NCBI GenBank assembly: GCA_036514535.1
Contig: DATBWZ010000128.1
Coordinates: forward strand, 1-28,537
DNA length: 28,537 nucleotides
From: DATBWZ01 sp036514535
Lineage (GTDB): Bacteria; JAMCPX01; DATBWZ01
Direction of reading: 5' to 3'
Below, piece after piece: positions 1 through 7,050 of this stretch; within the stretch, counting starts at the first letter, position 1; each line of letters opens with the position of its first letter. The notes below the pieces were generated by a model. The model saw only the letters and a program-made list of their open reading frames with translations. It was not told the origin of the DNA and did not search any database. Both the position numbers and the translations under genes were made by a program.

Positions 1-2
1 AA

Positions 3-530
3 GCATCTGTAATGGAGGGCAAGGGAACCCTGGCCCTCACAGGACATCTTGGCGACATCATGAAGGAATCAGCCCAAGCTGCTCTTTCCTATGCGCGGTC
101 AAGAGCTGCAGAACTTAAAATTCAGCCTGGTTTCTTTGAAAAACATGATCTCCATATACATGTTCCTGCGGGCGCAATTCCGAAAGATGGGCCCTCCGCA
201 GGCATTACCATGGCAGTTGCCCTTATCTCCGCATTGACAAAACTGCCAATCCGCAGGGATGTGGCAATGACCGGGGAGATAACATTGCGGGGAAATGTGC
301 TCCCGATAGGCGGGCTCAAGCAGAAAATTCTTGCTGCTCTGAGGGGCGGAATAAAAAAGGTAATCATCCCGGAAAAAAACAGTGTAGATCTTGAAGACAT
401 TCCTGCCTATGCAACTGACAATATTGAAATTACCTTAGTTGACCACATGGATGCGGTGGTAAAAAACGCCCTGAATTACAATCTCAACAATAAGGATGAA
501 AACGGAAATAAATCCAAAGAACATAAATAA
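3..530 (+). CDS. lon: Lon protease, C-terminal part (5' truncated by window edge)
   Basis: ATP-dependent cytoplasmic serine protease that degrades misfolded and regulatory proteins. Only the last part of the proteolytic domain is present: the reading frame is open to the left edge and reads ASVMEGKGTLALTG, a typical internal Lon segment, so the ATG at 12 is not the start. The catalytic Ser lies in KDGPSAG (residue 62 counted from the ATG at 12). The catalytic Lys is the second Lys of GGLKQK, 43 residues further on, the same spacing as in E. coli Lon (S679/K722). MTGEITLRG is also conserved. The tail after the domain is short and charged (ends KSKEHK). The 3' end overlaps thiL by 35 bases, so the two genes are probably co-transcribed and translationally linked. 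Identification is firm. Confidence 0.96.
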   Translation, partial: ASVMEGKGTLALTGHLGDIMKESAQAALSYARSRAAELKIQPGFFEKHDLHIHVPAGAIPKDGPSAGITMAVALISALTKLPIRRDVAMTGEITLRGNVLPIGGLKQKILAALRGGIKKVIIPEKNSVDLEDIPAYATDNIEITLVDHMDAVVKNALNYNLNNKDENGNKSKEHK

Positions 531-1524
531 TACCGGCGAATTCGGTCTGATTAACTGGATAAGAAAGCTGTCGTGGAAAAACAAAAAGACTTTCATAGGA
601 ATAGGCGACGACGCTGCATGTATTGAAATTGACAGAAACAGATTTCTTCTTGCAACCACCGATACGCTCCAGGAGGGAATTCATTTAAATTTACAGTGGA
701 ACACCCCGGAGTCCGCAGGCAGGAAACTCGTATCTGTTAACATAAGTGACATTGCATCTATGGGTGGCAGAGCGGAATGGTGTCTTCTTACTGCAGGACT
801 CAACGGAAAACTAAGCCTCAAATGGTTTCAATCCTTTATGGGGGGGATATGGAACGAGACAAAAAAATATGGTATTTCTATTGTAGGCGGTGATACAGTG
901 GAATCACCTGGTAAGAATTATTTTTCGATGACCATGATGGGAACTATAGAAAAAAACAGGGTTGTGTTGAGATCCGGAGCAAAACCAGGCGATAGAATAT
1001 TTGTAACAGGAACAACGGGTGATTCCTCGCTCGGACTGGAAATACTGAAGCATTACAAAAATGTTAAAAAGGTGCCAGAAAAATTGCTTTGCCTCGTCAG
1101 GAAGCACCTTGATCCTAAACCGCCGGCAGTGCTCGGCAGGGTACTTGCAGAAAAGGGAATCCCCAGCGCAATGATTGATATAAGCGATGGGTTGATACAG
1201 GACATCTGTCACATCCTTGATGAAAGCGGTGTGGGGGCAAGGGTATACGCTAACAGAATACCGCTGTCTTCACACTACCGGAAATACGTAAAAAAATACA
1301 GCAGCGATTTTTTTCATATGGCGCTAAACGGAGGAGAGGATTACGAACTGGTCTTCACTGCTTCTGGAGGATCTATCGCCCTCTTGTCAGGAATTAAAAA
1401 TAAACTAAGGCGCAGGATCACGGAGATAGGGGAGATAACCCGCAGCAATATTAAATTGCTTGTCAATCCCGACGGTAAAGTTGAACAACTGAAAAGCAGC
1501 GGGTATCAGCATTTCAACAAATAA
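496..1524 (+). CDS. thiL: Thiamine-monophosphate kinase ThiL
   Basis: Phosphorylates thiamine monophosphate to thiamine diphosphate with ATP, the last step of TPP synthesis; cytosolic. The 342-residue length fits the family. Visible ThiL/PurM-like motifs in order: GEFGLI at the N-terminus (residues 14-19), GIGDDAA (35-41, metal/ATP-binding aspartates), TTDTLQEGIH (54-63), NISDIASMGG (82-91), VGGDTVES (about 131-138), VTGTTGDSSLG, ISDGLIQDI and NGGEDYELVFTA near the C-terminus. The ATG at 496 lies inside lon, and no other start codon is available before the conserved GEFGLI segment, so the long overlap with lon looks real. No TPP riboswitch or other thiamine gene is seen nearby. Confidence 0.96.
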   Translation: MKTEINPKNINNTGEFGLINWIRKLSWKNKKTFIGIGDDAACIEIDRNRFLLATTDTLQEGIHLNLQWNTPESAGRKLVSVNISDIASMGGRAEWCLLTAGLNGKLSLKWFQSFMGGIWNETKKYGISIVGGDTVESPGKNYFSMTMMGTIEKNRVVLRSGAKPGDRIFVTGTTGDSSLGLEILKHYKNVKKVPEKLLCLVRKHLDPKPPAVLGRVLAEKGIPSAMIDISDGLIQDICHILDESGVGARVYANRIPLSSHYRKYVKKYSSDFFHMALNGGEDYELVFTASGGSIALLSGIKNKLRRRITEIGEITRSNIKLLVNPDGKVEQLKSSGYQHFNK

Positions 1525-1527
1525 ACT

Positions 1528-2790
1528 ATGCCGGATAACGTAACCTCAAAATTCTTAGTTGTTTTCTTTTTACTCTTACTATCTGCATTTCTTTCTGGTT
1601 CTGAAGCAGCGCTCTTTTCTCTCCACCAAAACAGGTTGAGAGAGTTCGCCAGCAAGAGAAAAAAATTTAAAAATATCTTCAGGATCCTGCTGGAAAAACC
1701 CGTTGATATTATTATACTAATTGTTCTTTCAAACGAGGTTATAAACATAACGGTCTCCGCACTGATGGCATCGTTTATTATTTCCGCGCTCGGTGACGAA
1801 TGGAAGGTTTTATCAATTGCGATAATGCTTCCTTTATTGGTGATTTTCGGCGACATGATTCCAAAGGTAATCGCAATGAATTCCGCAGAAAGAATATCCC
1901 AGATTATTGCTATTCCCCTGGAATTTACCTACAGGCTGATGTTTCCATTTATTGTCTTCTTCAGAAAAGCAATGAACTATATCGCCACGCTTTTTCCCCA
2001 GGCTTCTTCTCGCGGGGATATCCAGCCTATTGAGGGCGCGGAAGAGGTGAGAGCTTACCTTGAAATAGGAGAGGAATCTGGCGTGCTGGATCCACTGGAA
2101 AAGCAGTTAATTGAAAATGTTTTCAGTATAAATGAAATTCTTGTTTCAAAGATCATGCGTCCCCGGAGAGATATATTTTATATCCCCCACGATATTCCAG
2201 ATAATATGCTATTGGACGAAATTAAGAAACGGAAGTTTGCAAAAATTCCTGTTATAAAAAATGGTTTAGACGATATGGCAGGCATTCTCCATGTAAAAGA
2301 TCTACTCATAGTGCAAAAAAAAGGCAATATTCACAATTGGCATGACATCCTGAGGAAACCGGTATTTGTATTCAAAAATAAAAATGTCGCTTCTCTGTTA
2401 AAAGATATGCGCGAGAGAAATTACACTATTTGTTTTGTAATAGACGAATATGGCCACGTGTTAGGATTGCTTACAATCACTGATATATTAAAAATTATTT
2501 TTAAAGAATTTGAAAATAGCAGAACTTTTCCAGGCTGGATGAGCGAAAAACTTGAAGATGGGTCTTATCTTGTTTCACCACAAATGTTAGTTGAATTATT
2601 CAATGAATTTTTCAATGCAGGCATCCCAACCTCAAAGAACCTGACAATGGGCAGATTTTTGAAAAACCAGATTGGCAGACGGCCCAAAATTGGGGACAAA
2701 TTGGAGATGGATAAATGGGTAATAAGCGTGGAGGAGATACAGGACAAAAAATTCTCCATGCTAAGAGTCAGAGGGAAAGAGAATGAGTGA
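1528..2790 (+). CDS. CNNM/CorC-type membrane protein with CBS pair (first of tandem pair)
   Basis: Integral inner-membrane protein of the CNNM (DUF21)-CBS-CorC_HlyC architecture, a family linked to Mg2+/Co2+ transport or efflux; the substrate here cannot be told. Residues about 1-170 are the hydrophobic CNNM domain with the family's SAFLSGSEAALFSL start and the FGDMIPKV segment. Residues about 195-330 carry two CBS motifs, beginning at the typical ENVFSINEILVSKIMRPR. A CorC_HlyC-like C-terminal domain follows. The second CBS ends VLGLLTITDILKI rather than the more usual GIVTxEDIxEEIVGEI, so this copy is divergent. Start at 1528 is 3 bases after the thiL stop; no clear Shine-Dalgarno is seen. 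It overlaps the next gene by 8 bases. Confidence 0.9.
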   Translation: MPDNVTSKFLVVFFLLLLSAFLSGSEAALFSLHQNRLREFASKRKKFKNIFRILLEKPVDIIILIVLSNEVINITVSALMASFIISALGDEWKVLSIAIMLPLLVIFGDMIPKVIAMNSAERISQIIAIPLEFTYRLMFPFIVFFRKAMNYIATLFPQASSRGDIQPIEGAEEVRAYLEIGEESGVLDPLEKQLIENVFSINEILVSKIMRPRRDIFYIPHDIPDNMLLDEIKKRKFAKIPVIKNGLDDMAGILHVKDLLIVQKKGNIHNWHDILRKPVFVFKNKNVASLLKDMRERNYTICFVIDEYGHVLGLLTITDILKIIFKEFENSRTFPGWMSEKLEDGSYLVSPQMLVELFNEFFNAGIPTSKNLTMGRFLKNQIGRRPKIGDKLEMDKWVISVEEIQDKKFSMLRVRGKENE

Positions 2791-4000
2791 TTTTCAATTC
2801 ATATTAATAATCTTATTATGTCTTCTTTTTCAGGCATTTTTTTCAGGTTCTGAAATAGCCATTATAGCATCCAGCAGGTTCTACATTCACAGACTTGTAA
2901 ATCGTGGTAGCCGCCGCGCAAGATTGCTTTTGCGGTTTAAGGAAAAACCCGAAAGTTTCCTGCCTATAACACTTATAGGAACAAATCTTTCAGCAATCAC
3001 AGGTTCTACAATTGCCACATCGTTTCTTATATCCAGAATCGGGCCCGGATCTGAACTCTATGTAACGCTATTTCTTGCACCACTCTTTCTGCTTCTTGGA
3101 GAAATGGTGCCAAAGTCCGTTTTCAGAGTTAACGCAGACACCTATTCATTAAAAATAACTTATCCGTTAAAAATGTTTTATTATATCTTTTTTCCAGTAG
3201 CATTTATTATAAGAAAATTTGCGGAAAAGCTTATGGATCTATTTAATATTGTTGATGCTTTCCCATCGGTCACACGAGATGAAATTATGTCCATGTTCAG
3301 GAATAAAACGGGAAAGGATGAAGAGACGCGGATGATAGAACGGGTCATGAGTTTCAACGAGACGCTGGTTAAAGAGGTTATGGTGCCGCTCATAGACGTG
3401 GTAGCAATTGAAGAAAACTCAAAAATTGGCGATGTCATGGATATACTTACGAAGCACCCTTTTTCGGTATTCCCAGTATACAGGGAACGGGTGGATAAAA
3501 TAGCCGGAATTATCCGGGTATTTGATCTGTTGCGCGCCGAAGATTTTAACCAGCCAATAAAAAATTACCTTCTTGAACCTATATTTGTTCAGGAATCACA
3601 GCGGGCATTTGAACTTCTTCAACAGCTGAAAGAATTGCATATGGCAATCGTTGTTGATGAATACGGAGGAACAACTGGCATTGTCACCGTCGAGGATATA
3701 ATGGAGGAGGTAGTCGGTGAAATTGAGGGGGAACACAGGATAAATCTGCCGCATTTCAGAACCATCGGAAAGCGGACTTTTATTGTTAAAGGCAGATCAG
3801 AGATAGACAGCCTGAATGAAATGTTGAATCTCGGCCTTCCCGATGGCGATTATGAGACGATTGCCGGTTTCATAATCACCAAAATTGGCCGACTGCCCGA
3901 AGCAGACGATGTATTCAATTATGGCAACATGACATTTACGATCAGAAGGGCGTCGGAAAAAACTATTGAAGAAGTGTTGATTCAGATTAATCAGGAATAA
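2783..4000 (+). CDS. CNNM/CorC-type membrane protein with CBS pair (second of tandem pair)
   Basis: Paralogue of the preceding gene with the same three-part layout: CNNM/DUF21 transmembrane domain (about 1-165, beginning with the FFSGSEIAI motif and containing LLLGEMVPKS), two CBS domains (about 185-310) and a CorC_HlyC domain (about 325-402). This copy has the canonical end of CBS2, VDEYGGTTGIVTVEDIMEEV followed by VGEIEGEH, so it is the standard form and the upstream copy the diverged one. Family knowledge points to divalent cation (Mg2+/Co2+) homeostasis; older annotations call such proteins hemolysins, without support here. It begins 8 bases inside the upstream gene, implying translational coupling and perhaps a heteromeric complex (inference). 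Confidence 0.92.
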   Translation: MSDFQFILIILLCLLFQAFFSGSEIAIIASSRFYIHRLVNRGSRRARLLLRFKEKPESFLPITLIGTNLSAITGSTIATSFLISRIGPGSELYVTLFLAPLFLLLGEMVPKSVFRVNADTYSLKITYPLKMFYYIFFPVAFIIRKFAEKLMDLFNIVDAFPSVTRDEIMSMFRNKTGKDEETRMIERVMSFNETLVKEVMVPLIDVVAIEENSKIGDVMDILTKHPFSVFPVYRERVDKIAGIIRVFDLLRAEDFNQPIKNYLLEPIFVQESQRAFELLQQLKELHMAIVVDEYGGTTGIVTVEDIMEEVVGEIEGEHRINLPHFRTIGKRTFIVKGRSEIDSLNEMLNLGLPDGDYETIAGFIITKIGRLPEADDVFNYGNMTFTIRRASEKTIEEVLIQINQE

Positions 4001-4013
4001 ACTCCTCTCTCTG

Positions 4014-4042
4014 TTGAAATACTGCCGCATGTAGTGTAAAAT
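4014..4042 (+). promoter_or_regulatory. Predicted sigma70-type promoter before the lpxH-like operon
   Basis: TTGAAA at 4014-4019, a 17-base spacer, and TAAAAT at 4037-4042. The expected transcription start is at about 4049, exactly at an ATG (4049-4051). The block TAGTGTAA begins 18 bases after the first T of the -35, and the same block with the same spacing occurs at the lipase promoter (22294-22322). Confidence 0.6.
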
Positions 4043-4048
4043 AATCGG

Positions 4049-4084
4049 ATGCGACTACAACTATTTGTTAAGCGCGGGCATTGA
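4049..4084 (+). CDS. Possible 11-codon leader ORF in front of the lpxH-like gene
   Basis: ATG at 4049 opens an 11-codon frame (MRLQLFVKRGH) whose TGA (4082-4084) is one base before the ATG of the lpxH-like gene (4086), giving TGATATG. The ATG sits where transcription from the 4014-4042 promoter should begin, so the mini-ORF could be translated from a leaderless mRNA and hand ribosomes to the next gene, which has no Shine-Dalgarno of its own. The frame is too short to judge by composition; it may be chance. Confidence 0.3.
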   Translation: MRLQLFVKRGH

Positions 4085-4085
4085 T

Positions 4086-4814
4086 ATGCAGGCTCTCTTC
4101 ATTGCTGACGCGCACATTTCGGGGACAAAGGACGAATATCAGAAAAAACTTACCGATATGCTTCTTTCATACGCAGACAAAATTGATGCACTTTTTATTC
4201 TGGGTGATCTATTTGAATTCTGGACCGGTGGAAATGCCCTGCTCGTTAAGGAATATGCTGAAATCCTTTCAGCATTGAAAGTTATCAGTCAAAGGGGAAA
4301 GCAAATAGTTTATCTTGAGGGAAATCACGATTTCTCGCTTGGGAAATTTTTTAAAAAAGCCTTTAACGCTGAGGTGTACCCTGACTATTTTGAATCCTAC
4401 TTTGACAAAAGAAAATTCTTCCTTGCACATGGTGATACAGCAAACCAAGAGGACTTTCTCTACAGAGTGCTGAGAAAATCCCTCCGGAGTTTTATTTTTT
4501 CCGCTCTGATAAAAATTATCCCCTTCAGCATAGTATGGCGAATCGGCAAAGCCTTCGGTTCAATGGGAAGGAGTGACTGGGGAAAGCCCGATCATCGGCT
4601 TACAAGACATCTCAGGGAATTTGCCCGGAACAAGTTCGGGGAGGGGTATGATGGAGTTCTGCTTGCTCATCTGCACTATCCCGATAGAATAACTGCAAAC
4701 CTGGACGGAAAACAGTGCGAGTACATAAATGTCGGCGGATGGAAGCCGGACATGCATTATCTTCTTTACAACGGGTCATCTTTTGAGCACAGGCAGTTCA
4801 ATGACAAGAATTAA
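4086..4814 (+). CDS. LpxH-like metallophosphoesterase (UDP-2,3-diacylglucosamine pyrophosphatase family)
   Basis: Calcineurin-like two-metal phosphoesterase. The closest recognised role is LpxH, which cleaves UDP-2,3-diacylglucosamine to lipid X and UMP at the inner face of the inner membrane during lipid A synthesis. From the ATG at 4086 (242 residues) the metal motifs are D8-x-H10 (IADAHI), LGDLFEFW (D41), EGNHDF (N80), AHGDT (H115) and AHLHYPD (H195, H197). The overall order and the basic, hydrophobic insert after HGDT match LpxH. Two substitutions set it apart from E. coli LpxH: GNHD for GNRD, and HLHYPD for HTHRP, so substrate identity is less certain than the fold. A TTG at 4065 could extend it by 7 residues, but the ATG fits the family N-terminus. 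It overlaps the next gene by 14 bases. Confidence 0.78.
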   Translation: MQALFIADAHISGTKDEYQKKLTDMLLSYADKIDALFILGDLFEFWTGGNALLVKEYAEILSALKVISQRGKQIVYLEGNHDFSLGKFFKKAFNAEVYPDYFESYFDKRKFFLAHGDTANQEDFLYRVLRKSLRSFIFSALIKIIPFSIVWRIGKAFGSMGRSDWGKPDHRLTRHLREFARNKFGEGYDGVLLAHLHYPDRITANLDGKQCEYINVGGWKPDMHYLLYNGSSFEHRQFNDKN

Positions 4815-6288
4815 ACCCTCAACATTATTAAGAACAGGAATAATTCTTTTTTGGTGCGGCATGTTTTTTATGCTCGTTGCAAAGAATACAAATATTTTCA
4901 CCAGAGTTCTCTCTGCGCTGCCGTTAGCAGAAATCAAGAACTCAGAAGAGTGGATGGGCATTTATTTCGGAAACAAAAAAATTGGGTATGTCCATACAAC
5001 CTATGCAAATGCTGATGGAAATCAAAAGGTCATAGAGCAATCTTTTTTGAAGCTCAAGATCATGGATCAACCGAGGGAAGTGCGAACAATCGGCGATGCG
5101 CTGTTTACTTTAAAGGGCTCCCTGCTGAGTTTTACTTTCAGTATAACTTCTGGCGAAGTAACACTGGTGGTATCCGGTGAATCAAAGGAAAAGGGAATCG
5201 CTTTAAAGATAAAAACCGGAGGAACAACCAGGGAAGAATTTCTGAAAACTGCTGGCCCGGTTTATATATCCCAGGGACTGAAATTTTTCATACAGCAGCA
5301 AAAGATCAAACCAGGAGACAAATACACCATCCAGATGCTGGACCCCTCAATCCTAAAGGATGCCAGGATGGAAATAGAGGTCCTGGATGAGGAAACGATT
5401 GATTTCTCCGGGAAAAAGATTAAAACCTCCAGAATAAAGAGTTCGTTTATGGGGATGGAAACTACAACTTGGTTATCTCCAGGCGGAGAAGCTCTCCGTG
5501 AGCAGGGGCCAATGGGAACCCTTGCAATCAGGGAAACCTCAACCGAAGCACTGAATAAGGGCTGGGCAGAGGATGAAGAGATGGACTTCATTCTTGCAAC
5601 AGCTGTTCCGGTAAAAAACGAGATTTCTAGTCCGGATTCTATATCATATCTGAAAATGAAGATTACCGGCCTGGACGCTGAAAAACTCGACCTCAATGAC
5701 CACAGGCAGAGGTTCGCAGGCAATATACTTGAGATCAAAAAGGAACTTCCAGAAGAAATTAATCAGGCAAAATTGTATAAATTGCCTTACCCGGAAGCGG
5801 ATATGAAAAACCTTCTCGCGCCGACACCGCTGATCCAGAGCGACAGCATAGAAATAAAATCTGTTATAAAGGAAATCTTAGGAAATACTACGGATGCCGT
5901 TCTCGCAGTAAATTTACTAAATAGATGGGTCTACAATAATTTAAAAAAGATTTCCACGATAAGCGTTCCCAGTGCAATTGAAGTGCTGAAATCGCGCCGG
6001 GGCGATTGCAATGAGCATACGGTGCTCTTTACCGCCCTTGCCCGTGCTGCCGGCATTCCCACAAAGACTGCGGCAGGGCTTGTTTACCAAAAAGGCCATT
6101 TCTTCTATCACGCCTGGGCTGTGGTTTATTTAGGGCATTGGGTTACAGTTGATCCCACATTCAATCAATTCCCGGCGGATACAACGCATATTAAACTTGC
6201 AGAGGGAGATATTGCTGACTGGATCAAACTTGTTCCACTTATCGGCAGGATCCAAATTGAGATACTGGAAAAAGTGGAGGAGTACTGA
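4801..6288 (+). CDS. Membrane-anchored or exported transglutaminase-like protein
   Basis: Predicted thiol-triad protein of the transglutaminase-like superfamily, 495 residues from the ATG at 4801. An N-terminal hydrophobic segment (about residues 11-29, GIILFWCGMFFMLV) after basic residues suggests a signal anchor with the rest outside the inner membrane. The long middle region (about 45-370) is beta-rich and without a motif I recognise. The C-terminal transglutaminase core has the triad Cys403 (RRGDCNEH), His437 (FYHAWAVV) and Asp451 (VDPTFNQ), the usual spacing for bacterial transglutaminase-like peptidases or amidases. Specific substrate unknown. It overlaps the lpxH-like gene by 14 bases and ends 2 bases before the ABC ATPase gene, so it is part of one transcription unit. 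An upstream in-frame ATG at 4729 would run 86 bases into the previous gene and is unlikely. Confidence 0.85.
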   Translation: MTRIKPSTLLRTGIILFWCGMFFMLVAKNTNIFTRVLSALPLAEIKNSEEWMGIYFGNKKIGYVHTTYANADGNQKVIEQSFLKLKIMDQPREVRTIGDALFTLKGSLLSFTFSITSGEVTLVVSGESKEKGIALKIKTGGTTREEFLKTAGPVYISQGLKFFIQQQKIKPGDKYTIQMLDPSILKDARMEIEVLDEETIDFSGKKIKTSRIKSSFMGMETTTWLSPGGEALREQGPMGTLAIRETSTEALNKGWAEDEEMDFILATAVPVKNEISSPDSISYLKMKITGLDAEKLDLNDHRQRFAGNILEIKKELPEEINQAKLYKLPYPEADMKNLLAPTPLIQSDSIEIKSVIKEILGNTTDAVLAVNLLNRWVYNNLKKISTISVPSAIEVLKSRRGDCNEHTVLFTALARAAGIPTKTAAGLVYQKGHFFYHAWAVVYLGHWVTVDPTFNQFPADTTHIKLAEGDIADWIKLVPLIGRIQIEILEKVEEY

Positions 6289-6290
6289 GG

Positions 6291-7043
6291 ATGATCAGGA
6301 TAATAAATCTGATAAAAAAATTCGGCAGATACACTGCGGTCAACGGTCTTAATCTTGAGGTTAAAAAAGGTGAAGTTTTTGGGTTGCTCGGCCCAAACGG
6401 CGCCGGCAAGACGACAACATTCAAGATTATAGCAGGGCTTCTATTGCCCACATCCGGGACTGTTTTGGTTAAGGAGCACGATATCCTTAAGGACCCGGTC
6501 GGAGCAAAACAATTGATTGGATTCATTCCTGACAGACCATATCTTTATGAAAAGCTAACAGGATTTGAATTCATGCAGTTTATTGGCGACTTGCGCAGTC
6601 TGAAAGATTCAAAGGAGCGAATTGATTACATTCTTGATCTTTTTGAACTTTTCTCCTGGAAAAATGAACTGATAGAGGGCTATTCTCACGGGATGAAACA
6701 GCGGCTCACTTTTGCAGCCTCGCTGCTCCATCGCCCACCTGTACTTATAGTGGATGAACCGGTCGTCGGGCTTGATCCGAAGGGGGCAAGGCTTATCAAG
6801 GGAATCTTCCAGAAGATGCGGGAGGAGGGCAGGACAATCCTGATGTCAACTCATATACTTGAAATTGCAGAGGAGCTCTGCGACAGGATTGCCATAATGA
6901 ACGAGGGCGGGTTAATAGCAATTGGAACACTTGATGAAATTCGCAGGATTGCCAACGAGGAACGGACAAAGCTGGAGCCCCTGTTTTTGAAACTTACCGG
7001 AGGAAACAGCATTGAAGATACCATCAGAGCAATGAGGCTCTGA
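6291..7043 (+). CDS. ABC transporter ATP-binding protein (ABC-2/exporter type)
   Basis: Cytoplasmic nucleotide-binding subunit of an ABC-2-type exporter, 250 residues. Walker A GPNGAGKT (34-41, Lys40), signature region YSHGMKQR (131-138, replacing LSGGQ, a form common in the EcsA/YxlF-like subgroup), Walker B VLIVDEP (151-157, catalytic Glu156), D-loop GLDP, and H-loop His188 in MSTHILE. The usual Q-loop glutamine position reads FIPDRPYLYE with Asp81. GGAGG at 6276-6280, 10 bases before the ATG, is a good Shine-Dalgarno. The gene lies between the transglutaminase-like gene (2-base gap) and the permease gene (7-base gap), so it almost certainly pairs with that permease. Substrate unknown. Confidence 0.93.
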   Translation: MIRIINLIKKFGRYTAVNGLNLEVKKGEVFGLLGPNGAGKTTTFKIIAGLLLPTSGTVLVKEHDILKDPVGAKQLIGFIPDRPYLYEKLTGFEFMQFIGDLRSLKDSKERIDYILDLFELFSWKNELIEGYSHGMKQRLTFAASLLHRPPVLIVDEPVVGLDPKGARLIKGIFQKMREEGRTILMSTHILEIAEELCDRIAIMNEGGLIAIGTLDEIRRIANEERTKLEPLFLKLTGGNSIEDTIRAMRL

Positions 7044-7050
7044 ACCGTAT

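Noticed and set aside
4729..4800. Upstream start for the transglutaminase-like protein
   Set aside because: It would overlap the lpxH-like gene by 86 bases and put 24 residues in front of the signal-anchor; the ATG at 4801 gives a normal membrane-targeting N-terminus.
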